DNA from: Eubacteriales bacterium
GTDB lineage: Bacteria > Bacillota > Clostridia > Lachnospirales > Lachnospiraceae
Direction: 5' to 3'
Assembly: GCA_030536565.1 (NCBI GenBank)
Contig: JAUNPT010000052.1
Coordinates: forward strand, 1-13,925
DNA length: 13,925 nucleotides
This document shows, piece after piece, positions 7,544-13,925 of this stretch (positions are counted from its first letter, which is position 1; every line of letters begins with the position of its first letter). The notes below the pieces were generated by a model, which ran no database searches, was not told the DNA's origin, and saw nothing but the letters and a program-made list of their open reading frames with translations. The position numbers and the translations under genes were made by a program.

Positions 7544-7563
7544 ATATACGATATATCGTATAT
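7544..7563. promoter_or_regulatory. 20-bp perfect palindrome over the predicted transcription start
   Basis: ATATACGATATATCGTATAT reads identically on both strands with no spacer. It begins 2 bases after the -10 hexamer and its last base overlaps the stop codon of the minus-strand DUF2508 gene. A dimeric repressor bound here would block the promoter. I do not recognise which regulator family it belongs to. Confidence 0.6.
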
Positions 7564-7796
7564 CAAGAATATACAGATTCTATTTCTGATTCTTTTGCCT
7601 TCTGCAGAAGGTATTTATAGCGTTTCTGCTCAGAGTTTAATTGATAGATATAGCAGTCAATCAGGTCTGGGTCAGTTGCGTTATCAAAGTTTGAATAAGC
7701 GGCATCAAGAGCTGCCTTTGTCATTTTAATTTCCTGAACAAGATACTTTTCGTCATATGTGACTGTTTTTTTATTTGAGTGAAATGGATTTTTCAT
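7563..7796 (-). CDS. yaaL: DUF2508 (YaaL-like) small protein
   Basis: This is a 77-residue, highly charged, helical cytoplasmic protein. It matches the DUF2508/YaaL family by the pattern LVQEI near residues 20-24, an aromatic-rich helix, then TDPDLIDCYIYQLNSEQKRY (42-61) and a final LLQKAKE. In many Firmicutes the family member lies near recR and dnaX; that context is absent here. Function is unknown. The start is secure: GGAGGT (7801-7806 on the complement) lies 4 bases before the ATG. It is the only gene on the minus strand, convergent with aqpZ and divergent from the pilus operon. Its stop codon touches a 20-bp palindrome, and a plus-strand promoter fires across it from its 3' side. Confidence 0.85.
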   Translation of the reverse strand: MKNPFHSNKKTVTYDEKYLVQEIKMTKAALDAAYSNFDNATDPDLIDCYIYQLNSEQKRYKYLLQKAKESEIESVYS

Positions 7797-7869
7797 TGAT
7801 ACCTCCTATAAATTGCCTTGTATGTGGCTGTAGTTTCATTTAGTAAAAGTATAGTCATATATTGGAAAA

Positions 7870-7875
7870 ATTATA
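7870..7875 (-). promoter_or_regulatory. Candidate -10 box for the DUF2508 gene
   Basis: On the complement this reads TATAAT, a perfect -10, giving a leader of about 65 bases to the DUF2508 ATG. No convincing -35 is found at 16-18 bases. The 116-base gap 7797-7912 separates two divergent genes; no good plus-strand promoter for the pilus operon was found in it, only an isolated TATACT at 7872-7877 overlapping this box. Confidence 0.3.
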
Positions 7876-7912
7876 CTAAAAGTGATTAATAGGGCAGCAG
7901 AAAGGAGGAGAT

Positions 7913-8416
7913 ATGTCCTTAGAGCATGAAACCGCAATAAGAATGCTTGCAGCAGCCTGCATTTCAATATGTGCACTGGTAGACGACTGCAGGAGATACA
8001 GGATATCTAACAAGCTTATAATAACAGGACTTATTTTACAGGCGTTTGTAATGATTATTACTGCAGCTAATGGGAGATTATGGTGGACATATATATGCGG
8101 CGGAGCCGTAACATTTATAATTATGGCTGTGATATATATGGCTGGAGGCATTGGTGCAGGAGACGTGAAGCTGATGGGTGTACTGGGGCTGTTAGTGGGA
8201 CTTCGTATGGGTATTTATATTGTGGTGGTATCACTGTGCATTGGGGCAGCTGTGGGAATACTGGAGATAATATTTAAAACATGCAGGAAGACTGAAGTGG
8301 CGGTGATTGGAGGCGTTTCAGCTGATATGCATGGGTTTCATTATACAATTGCCATAGTCATTGCACAGCTTATATTAAGTCTGTATCAATGGGGAGGTGT
8401 GTGCGTTGGTACATAA
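7913..8416 (+). CDS. tadV: A24-family prepilin peptidase (TadV/CpaA)
   Basis: This 167-residue aspartic membrane protease of peptidase family A24 cuts the leader from Flp-type prepilins at the cytoplasmic face. It is the short form without the N-terminal methylase domain, as usual for Tad systems. The two catalytic Asp motifs are visible: the first in ALVDDCRRYRISNK (Asp25, with Asp24 adjacent), the second Asp84 in GGIGAGDVKLMG. About five to six membrane helices can be drawn. ATG 7913 has a very strong AAAGGAGGAG just upstream. It is the first gene of a seven-gene run, with its 3' end overlapping the start of the TadZ-like gene. Its likely substrate, the Flp pilin, is encoded about 4 kb downstream. 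Confidence 0.9.
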   Translation: MSLEHETAIRMLAAACISICALVDDCRRYRISNKLIITGLILQAFVMIITAANGRLWWTYICGGAVTFIIMAVIYMAGGIGAGDVKLMGVLGLLVGLRMGIYIVVVSLCIGAAVGILEIIFKTCRKTEVAVIGGVSADMHGFHYTIAIVIAQLILSLYQWGGVCVGT

Positions 8417-9428
8417 GAATAATATGTGCGTTATATATGATTCGGACATAAAATACGCAGTAAAGCTTATGAATGTTATTAATAATGATAAGGAAGTTCC
8501 ATTTGGTGCACAGGTTTTTACAGAAGCAGAACAGCTTGAAAGTTATCTCAAAACAAATGAGCCAAAGATATTAATGGTAAGTGAGGATAAGTGTGATTAT
8601 AAGCTTATAGATAATAAAAGCTCACGTCTTATAGTCCTTTGTGATGAGGAACAGCAGGTAAAGCAGGCTGCGGAAAAATTCGGAAAAGATGCGGCCGGGG
8701 TATATAAATATCAGTCATCAGCAAAGATACTTCAGAGCATAATCAGGCAAAACCAGAATGCTGTGGGAGGGGTTGATAATGATACAAAGCTGATAGGCGT
8801 CATAGGTGCAGATGTATGCAGCAGGAATATACTTGCAATTACCATTGCATATATTCTGAATGAAAAAAAGCCGGTACTTTACATAAATCTTGATGAGTTT
8901 TCAGGTCTTGAACATATTTTTCCAGCTGAAGAAGATAACAATCTTTCTGATACATTTTATATATATAAGCAGAGTGGATACAGCTACAGTGATGAAATCG
9001 GGAAGACAATCAGTCATTGTGAACATATGGATTATATTGCTCCAGTTCATTGTGCAGATGATATTTCATATATGGAGTCGCACAAAATAGTGCAGCTGCT
9101 GCAGGATATGGGAAAGAAACAGGGGTATTCTTATGTAGTTATAGATGTGTCGGGAGGAGTGAGATCATCATGGAATATACTGTCTGAATGTGCTTATGTA
9201 TATACGCCGCAGGCAGGTGATGAATGGATAATGCGTAAGCACAGATCTATGGAGCGGTATTTTATGGAAACTGGAATGGAGTATCTGCTGGATAAGACAG
9301 TAAAGGTGCCAGTAAAGATAGAGCACAGTATGCTTAAGGGTGATTTCTGGAGTCAGGTTTCATTAAGCTGCAGCACGCAGTCCATAAGAGAGATGATTGT
9401 CAGTCAGATTTCAGGTGATGCGTGTTAA
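8406..9428 (+). CDS. tadZ: TadZ/CpaE-like pilus assembly protein with degenerate ATP site
   Basis: TadZ/CpaE proteins join a receiver-like N-terminal domain to a MinD/ParA-type domain and place the Tad machine at a cell site. Here residues about 6-110 fit the receiver-like part. A ParA-like domain follows: a first strand KLIGVIG, a strand YINLDEFSG (about 159-167) and a VVIDVSGG strand (about 244-251). The Walker A KGGxGKT is replaced by GADVCSRN (about 134-141), with no P-loop Lys or Thr, so ATP binding is doubtful. Identification rests mostly on position between tadV and tadA plus this fold pattern. The start is uncertain. TTG 8406 is preferred because GGGGAGG (8391-8397) is 8 bases upstream; GTG 8397 overlaps that site and ATG 8424 has none. 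Overlap with tadV is 11 bases. Confidence 0.75.
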   Translation: MVHKNNMCVIYDSDIKYAVKLMNVINNDKEVPFGAQVFTEAEQLESYLKTNEPKILMVSEDKCDYKLIDNKSSRLIVLCDEEQQVKQAAEKFGKDAAGVYKYQSSAKILQSIIRQNQNAVGGVDNDTKLIGVIGADVCSRNILAITIAYILNEKKPVLYINLDEFSGLEHIFPAEEDNNLSDTFYIYKQSGYSYSDEIGKTISHCEHMDYIAPVHCADDISYMESHKIVQLLQDMGKKQGYSYVVIDVSGGVRSSWNILSECAYVYTPQAGDEWIMRKHRSMERYFMETGMEYLLDKTVKVPVKIEHSMLKGDFWSQVSLSCSTQSIREMIVSQISGDAC

Positions 9429-10651
9429 TGGAGAAGGAATTTAATGAACTTAAGGAAGATGTATATACAAGACTGGATATGGACTGTGATATTTCAGAGA
9501 GCCAGCTTAACAATATTATCGAGGAGTGTATTTATGAAAAAAGCAGATTAAGTCTAATGTCGATACATCAAAAGGAGCAACTAAAAAAACAGCTTTATAA
9601 CTCTATTAAAAGATTTGATATATTGCAGGAGCTCTTGGAAGACGAGGCAATTACTGAAATTATGATTAATGGTTATAAAGATATATTTATTGAAAAAAAT
9701 GGACATATAGAAAAGTGGAATAAGTGCTTTGACAGTATTTTGAGGTTAGAGGATATTGCACAGAGGATTGCTGCATTGTCCAACCGGTTGGTTAACGAAG
9801 CGAGCCCTATAGTTGATACAAGGCTTGATGATGGTTCGCGTGTCAATATTGTACTTCCGCCAATAGCTCTTAATGAAGGGCCAGTCATAACAATCCGTAA
9901 GTTTTATAAAAATCCCATAACAATACAAAAACTAATTGCAATGGGTTCTATAAGTCGGCAGGCAGCTGACTTTCTCATGAAAGCGGTCAGGGCCAGGTAT
10001 AACATATTCATAAGTGGGGGAACCGGCTCAGGAAAAACAACATTCTTAAATGCCCTGTCTGATTATATTCCAAAAGATGAAAGAATAATTACTATTGAAG
10101 ATTCAGCGGAGCTGCAGATACATGGCATGAATAATCTGGTAAGGCTGGAGGCAAGAAATTCTAATCAGGAGGGAATGAATGGCATTGCTATACGGGAACT
10201 GATTAAATCCAGTCTCAGAATGAGGCCAGACAGAATTATAGTCGGTGAAATCAGGGGAGTAGAAGCCTTGGATATGCTTCAGGCTATGAATACAGGTCAT
10301 GATGGTTCCATTTCTACAGGCCATGGAAACAGTCCTAAGGATATGCTGTCAAGGATTACAACTATGGTGCTTATGGGGGTTGATATGCCGGTTAAGGCAA
10401 TAGAACAGCAGATTGCATCGGCAATAGATATTGTTGTACATCTTGGCAGGCTTAGGGATAAAACCAGAAGGGTGCTGGAGATTGACGAGATAGCAGCTTA
10501 TGAAAAGGAGGGGATAGTTTTAAATACATTATTCAAATTTGCGGAGGAGGGGACGGATGAAGCCGGAAAGGTTTATGGAAGCCTTAAAAAAATGGAAGGC
10601 AGGCTTGTCAACACAGATAAGATGCATTATGCGGGAATTACAGAGTGGTAA
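9428..10651 (+). CDS. tadA: Tad pilus assembly ATPase (TadA/CpaF)
   Basis: This 407-residue cytoplasmic hexameric ATPase of the secretion ATPase (GspE/VirB11) superfamily powers Flp pilus extension and, in some systems, retraction. Core motifs are complete: Walker A GGTGSGKT at 197-204, Asp box IITIEDSAEL at 220-229, Walker B RIIVGEIRG at 269-277, and His box GHDGSISTGHGNSP at 290-303. The TadA-type N-domain includes LLEDEAITEIMING (about 69-82), characteristic of CpaF. ATG 9428 overlaps the tadZ stop by one base (TAATG) and has AGGTGA 9 bases upstream; a GTG at 9422 is only 3 bases from that site. The last 95 bases also encode the start of tadB in another frame. Confidence 0.95.
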   Translation: MEKEFNELKEDVYTRLDMDCDISESQLNNIIEECIYEKSRLSLMSIHQKEQLKKQLYNSIKRFDILQELLEDEAITEIMINGYKDIFIEKNGHIEKWNKCFDSILRLEDIAQRIAALSNRLVNEASPIVDTRLDDGSRVNIVLPPIALNEGPVITIRKFYKNPITIQKLIAMGSISRQAADFLMKAVRARYNIFISGGTGSGKTTFLNALSDYIPKDERIITIEDSAELQIHGMNNLVRLEARNSNQEGMNGIAIRELIKSSLRMRPDRIIVGEIRGVEALDMLQAMNTGHDGSISTGHGNSPKDMLSRITTMVLMGVDMPVKAIEQQIASAIDIVVHLGRLRDKTRRVLEIDEIAAYEKEGIVLNTLFKFAEEGTDEAGKVYGSLKKMEGRLVNTDKMHYAGITEW

Positions 10652-11351
10652 AGTTCCTGTGATTTTTAAAGGGCTGGGAGTTATTGTGATAACGTCATAT
10701 GTTTTTTATGAAAATTTACTGACTGTATTTTTTATGCTGCCTTATTTACCATTTTATATAAGGGAACTCAAGAAAATAGAGGAGCAGAAGGAACGCCTGA
10801 AAGAGATAGATGAATTTAAAGATGGAATACTTGCTGTATCGTTTTCATTAAATGTTGGCTATTCTGTTGAAAATGCTTTTAGAGAGGCGCTTGGGGAGCT
10901 TGTAAGATTAAATGGCGGGGAATCACAAACGGTTAAAGAGTTTAGGATAATTGTACGCAGGCTTAATCAGAATGAAAATCTGGAGGATTTGCTGGCTGAT
11001 TATGGAAACAGAAGGAAGCTTGAAGATATACGGTATTTTTCGGAGGTTTTCAGATTTGCTAAGAGAAGCGGGGGGAATCTTATATCTGTAATACAGAGTA
11101 CTGCTATGGCAATAAAAGAAAAAGCGGAGGTATACAGGCAGATTCAAACTGTAATAAGTTCAAAGCAGATGGAGAAACAGATTATGTTGGTGATTCCCTA
11201 TGGTGTAATTGTTTATCTGAAACTGACAGCACCTGAGCTGACTGCCAGATTATATGGCAGCTTTTTAGGTACAGTTGTAATGACAGTATGCTTATTGGTA
11301 CTTATAATATCAGACTATTGGGCAAAGAGGATTGTGAACATTGAAGTATAG
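10557..11351 (+). CDS. tadB: Tad platform protein TadB (T2SSF family)
   Basis: This 264-residue inner-membrane protein has the Tad layout. After about 35 cytoplasmic residues comes a membrane segment at about 37-67, then a helical cytoplasmic T2SSF domain (about 85-200) with the GYSVENAFREA pattern and a second half containing FRFAKRSGGNL, and two C-terminal membrane segments at about 208-222 and 235-252. TadB with TadC forms the platform on which TadA acts. ATG 10557 is chosen for the strong GGAGGAGGGG just upstream (10543-10552). This makes a 95-base overlap with tadA, larger than usual. A later in-frame ATG at 10629 would cut the overlap to 23 bases but has no ribosome site. The final 11 bases overlap tadC. 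Confidence 0.85.
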   Translation: MKPERFMEALKKWKAGLSTQIRCIMRELQSGKVPVIFKGLGVIVITSYVFYENLLTVFFMLPYLPFYIRELKKIEEQKERLKEIDEFKDGILAVSFSLNVGYSVENAFREALGELVRLNGGESQTVKEFRIIVRRLNQNENLEDLLADYGNRRKLEDIRYFSEVFRFAKRSGGNLISVIQSTAMAIKEKAEVYRQIQTVISSKQMEKQIMLVIPYGVIVYLKLTAPELTARLYGSFLGTVVMTVCLLVLIISDYWAKRIVNIEV

Positions 11352-12558
11352 CAGAAGCATGGCAAAAAAGATTATGGCGGCAGGAATTGTCATTGGAGTA
11401 GTTTCTGCTGCTGCAGACAGGGGCCGGAAAAATAACATGGAGTATGAAGTTAAAAGACCTGAATATACAGAAGCAGCAACAGAATATCAGCTTGAGGCGT
11501 ATGATGGCAGTACAAGCACGGATATTTCGCTGAAGGTTAATCCTAAGGTTTATACACAGACTCAGGTGGAAGAACATTTTGATAATGTGGAAAACAATCT
11601 TGAAAAATTGATTATGTGTGGAAATGCTTCTCTGGACAGTGTAAGTGGAAAATTAAATCTTGTAACCAGAGTTGAAAGCGAAGGGATTGAAATTCAGTGG
11701 TATTCTTCTGATTACACTTTAGTTGATTATGATGGTACTGTTTATAACAGAGGCTTTTATGATGGTGAAGAAAAAAGCTGTGTGTTGACGGCGCAGCTTT
11801 GTTACAGGAATTATAAAAGACAGGTTCAGTTAGAAGTGAAAGTTATGGCTCCTAAGAGAAATGAAGAAGAAAAATATAAAGCTTTGGTGGAGAGACTTGT
11901 TTCGGAAGCGGCAAAAGCAAATGAGGAAGATGCTGTAATATATCTTCCGGATTCTGTAAATGGAAAAAAGATTACATATTCACAGGTGCAGGAACATACA
12001 CAGCCAATAATTTTTCCGCTGCTGGCAGCAGCGGCAGTCGGTGTTTTGTATGTTGGAAGCATATTTGATGAAAGGAAAAGGGAAGGTCTTCGTCAGCTGC
12101 AGCTTAAGTATGATTATTCAGAGGTTGTTTCCAAACTTACCTTGCTGGTAGGAGCTGGTATGACATTTAGGAAAGCATGGGAAAAGATAGTTACGGATTA
12201 CAAGAATAATAGTATTAATGGAAAGACAAGACCTGTGTATGATGAGATGGAGATTACGCTTAACCAGCTACAAACGGGGGTGTCGGAGCTGAAAGCCTAT
12301 GAGGAATTTGGCAGACGGTGTAACACGAGGGAGTATTTGAAGCTGGCTTCACTTTTACAGCAGAATCTGAAAAAAGGTTCAAGGGGGCTGGCAGACATGC
12401 TCCATGAAGAAGCGGGACTGGCGTTTGAGCAGAGAAAGAATCTGGCGGTGAAACGCGGAGAAGAAGCAGGGACAAAGCTGCTGGCACCTATGGTTTTAAT
12501 GCTTGTTGTGGTTATGGCAATAGTTATGGCTCCAGCATTAATGTCCTTTAATATGTAG
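11341..12558 (+). CDS. tadC: TadC-like platform protein with N-terminal Ig-like domain
   Basis: This 405-residue protein is longer than typical TadC. Residues 8-25 form a hydrophobic segment after basic residues, either a signal peptide or an anchor. Residues about 60-170 look like an Ig-like (atrophied BIG-type) domain, with IEIQWYSSDYTLVDYDGTVY (116-135) and a final VQLEVKVMA strand. A linker follows, then a membrane helix at about 222-241, and a cytoplasmic T2SSF domain (about 255-375) with LTLLVGAGMTFRKAW and LLQQNLKKGSRGL. A last membrane helix lies at about 381-402. Topology would place the Ig domain outside the membrane. The start is TTG 11341, 9 bases after AGAGGA; ATG 11359 lacks a ribosome site. 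TTG and the 11-base overlap with tadB suggest translational coupling. The T2SSF assignment is firm; the Ig call is by pattern. Confidence 0.85.
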   Translation: MKYSRSMAKKIMAAGIVIGVVSAAADRGRKNNMEYEVKRPEYTEAATEYQLEAYDGSTSTDISLKVNPKVYTQTQVEEHFDNVENNLEKLIMCGNASLDSVSGKLNLVTRVESEGIEIQWYSSDYTLVDYDGTVYNRGFYDGEEKSCVLTAQLCYRNYKRQVQLEVKVMAPKRNEEEKYKALVERLVSEAAKANEEDAVIYLPDSVNGKKITYSQVQEHTQPIIFPLLAAAAVGVLYVGSIFDERKREGLRQLQLKYDYSEVVSKLTLLVGAGMTFRKAWEKIVTDYKNNSINGKTRPVYDEMEITLNQLQTGVSELKAYEEFGRRCNTREYLKLASLLQQNLKKGSRGLADMLHEEAGLAFEQRKNLAVKRGEEAGTKLLAPMVLMLVVVMAIVMAPALMSFNM

Positions 12559-12600
12559 CAGTGTATTCAGATATAAGGTAATGAAGGAAGGAGAGGTTTT

Positions 12601-12777
12601 ATGAAAATTATTAAAAAAATGCAGAAATTCTGGGAAAATGAATCTGGAATGGGAGTTGTTGAAATTGTACTTATTATCATTGTGCTTGTGGGGCTTGTTG
12701 TGATTTTTAAGAAGCAGATTACAAGTATGGTAAATTCTATACTAGCAAAAATGACAAGTCAGGCAAATCAGATATAG
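12601..12777 (+). CDS. flp: Flp-type pilin (Flp1-like)
   Basis: This 58-residue prepilin is the structural subunit of the Tad pilus. A 16-residue leader with Lys at 2, 5, 6 and 9 ends in SG. The mature N-terminus would be MGVVE, giving Glu at +5, the signature of A24-processed pilins, followed by a single hydrophobic helix at about 19-36 and a short polar tail. Mature length is about 42 residues, in the Flp range. ATG 12601 follows GGAGAGG with good spacing, and a 42-base gap separates it from tadC, the largest gap within the operon. That gap could allow separate pilin expression, but no promoter was found. The stop is followed directly by the ribosome site region of the DUF5702-like gene. 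Confidence 0.88.
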   Translation: MKIIKKMQKFWENESGMGVVEIVLIIIVLVGLVVIFKKQITSMVNSILAKMTSQANQI

Positions 12778-12806
12778 ATGAAAAGATTATTAAGGGGGCT
12801 GTGCAT

Positions 12807-13925
12807 GTGAAAAATATTGAAGAAGCAAAAGCAAAGGGGCAGATTACAATTGCTGCGGCCTTGTCACTTGCACTGGTATTTTCACTTGTTGCGGCTGTAT
12901 TTCGTTCGGTTGGTGTCTCGGCATTGAACGTGCATATACAGCAGAGCTGCAGGCTTGCAACAGAAGCAGTTTTTTCAGGTTATTCTAATATAATTCTTGA
13001 TGAGTTTGATGTTCTGTTATTGAAAAAATCAGACAATATCAATGGTAAAGTAAGAAAGTATATCAGTGATAATCTTAAGTCTGAGAAATCAGCTGCGCTT
13101 GTAAGCGCAGAGTTCGACCAGATAGATATGGTAACTGACAACGGAGGAGAAAATATCAGAAAAGAAATACTTGCATATATGAAATATGAAGTAATACCGG
13201 CTGCAATCAAGGAATTGACAGGCTCCAGTGAACAGATAAAAAAATCAGAGAATATAAAAAAAGTAACTGGACAGATAAATGATTGTGAGGAATCAGTTTA
13301 TGAGATGGAGGAACAGGTATTAAAGCTTATACAGCTTATAGAAGGCATTGAAACCAATACCTCCGGACTGGTTATAAGAAATGGAAAGCCTCAGCCCGTA
13401 TCTGATTATTTTGTGAAAGCTGCAATTAACGGAGAAGTCAATATGGTGTCGGCCGCTGTGGATAATTTGACTGTATATGAGAGTGTAAATCACGCTGCGA
13501 CATATTATACAAACATAAAGGAGCTTCTTGAAAATATGTATTCTGACGTGATTGATTTGGAGGCAGCAGGCGACGAAGAAAATAACAGTATGGGTGATAA
13601 GTCATATTCTGTGACTTATAAAAGAAGCCTTGATAAGCTGAAGGCATTAGTTGATGGAACCGCAAAAAAAACGAAGGAGGCGTTAAAGGTAGTTGAGCAG
13701 TATAAAATATTTACAGCAAAAGCGGAAAATGACATTGAAAATAGCAGGAAAACAGTCGAAGAAAGCAGGGAGCTTATAGGCGGGGATTTAAGTGAAGAAT
13801 TGTTATCAGATTTAACAGAAATGAAAACAGGAGCTTCTTCGACTAAAAGAAAGCTGTGTGATGTGTCAGTTATTGAAGAAGCATTAAAGCAAAGAAAGCT
13901 GAGGCTGGATAATTTAAAATTAAGT
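12807..13925 (+). CDS. DUF5702-like membrane-anchored Tad-locus protein (3' end outside window)
   Basis: The frame is open from the start to the last base of the window, at least 373 residues. A short basic N-terminus precedes GQITIAAALSLALVFSLVAA, a single membrane helix (about 11-32). Then comes LATEAVFSGYSNIILDEFDV (about 50-70), the block that marks DUF5702 proteins of clostridial Tad loci, followed by long, charged, probably coiled helices and few aromatics. No Glu sits at +5 after the Gly11 site, so ordinary prepilin cleavage is uncertain. The role is unknown; it is probably a surface-exposed pilus-associated or TadE/TadG-like component. GTG 12807 is preferred, with AAGGGGG at 12792-12798 8 bases away; GTG 12801 is the alternative. 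The gene is 29 bases after flp, in the same transcription unit. Confidence 0.75.
   Translation, partial: MKNIEEAKAKGQITIAAALSLALVFSLVAAVFRSVGVSALNVHIQQSCRLATEAVFSGYSNIILDEFDVLLLKKSDNINGKVRKYISDNLKSEKSAALVSAEFDQIDMVTDNGGENIRKEILAYMKYEVIPAAIKELTGSSEQIKKSENIKKVTGQINDCEESVYEMEEQVLKLIQLIEGIETNTSGLVIRNGKPQPVSDYFVKAAINGEVNMVSAAVDNLTVYESVNHAATYYTNIKELLENMYSDVIDLEAAGDEENNSMGDKSYSVTYKRSLDKLKALVDGTAKKTKEALKVVEQYKIFTAKAENDIENSRKTVEESRELIGGDLSEELLSDLTEMKTGASSTKRKLCDVSVIEEALKQRKLRLDNLKLS

Noticed and set aside
7797..7912. Riboswitch or separate pilus promoter in the divergent gap
   Set aside because: The gap is 116 bases, with no conserved fold recognised; TATACT at 7872 has no matching -35 at 16-18 bases.
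12778..12810. Ten-residue micro-ORF directly after flp whose TGA overlaps the next GTG
   Set aside because: It has no good ribosome site and no recognisable product; a coupling leader is possible but cannot be supported.

Overview
The window comes from a low-GC, spore-forming-type Firmicute, most likely a Lachnospiraceae-like gut clostridium. The evidence is AT-rich DNA with strong GGAGG-type ribosome binding sites, spmA/spmB sporulation genes, a DUF2508 (YaaL-like) gene, and a Tad/Flp pilus locus of the clostridial type with a DUF5702-like gene next to a very short Flp pilin. The family assignment is an inference from gene content; no rRNA or other taxonomic marker is present.

Left block (1-5540, all + strand): two COG0523 (CobW-type) P-loop GTPases in tandem, the first truncated at the window edge by about one base. 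They are followed by an NADH pyrophosphatase (NudC-type Nudix hydrolase), then spmA, a MATE-family exporter and spmB. The first GTPase has the CxCC metal motif and a duplicated His/Cys-rich metal-binding loop. The second lacks CxCC and carries a C-terminal domain resembling the end of DUF1980/TIGR03943 proteins. The MATE gene separates spmA from spmB, which are normally adjacent.

Middle block (5541-7490): a sigma-A-like promoter precedes a membrane-anchored GH25 muramidase and an AqpZ-type aquaporin. The pair ends at a strong 18-bp hairpin terminator.

Junction (7491-7912): a small DUF2508 gene lies on the minus strand, the only convincing minus-strand gene here. Just past its 3' end sits a well-formed plus-strand promoter (TTGACA, 17 bp, TATTAT). 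A 12-bp palindrome fills most of its spacer and a perfect 20-bp palindrome covers its expected start site. This promoter reads antisense through the DUF2508 gene towards the pilus genes.

Right block (7913-13925, + strand, tightly packed and mostly overlapping): a Tad (tight adherence, type IVc) pilus assembly operon. The order is prepilin peptidase (TadV/CpaA), TadZ/CpaE-like protein with a degraded Walker A, TadA/CpaF ATPase, TadB, TadC with an extra N-terminal Ig-like extracytoplasmic domain, a 58-residue Flp pilin with a clear G/xxxxE processing site, and a DUF5702-like membrane-anchored protein cut off by the window end. Together they would process and polymerise the Flp pilin: the peptidase trims it, TadA powers assembly, TadB/TadC form the inner-membrane platform, and TadZ localises the machine. 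Later genes of the locus probably lie beyond the right edge.

I saw no RNA genes, CRISPR arrays, insertion sequences or phage genes. I did not find a wholly unknown system. The most unusual points are the paired divergent metal GTPases, the double-palindrome promoter, the Ig-TadC fusion and the ATP-site-less TadZ.
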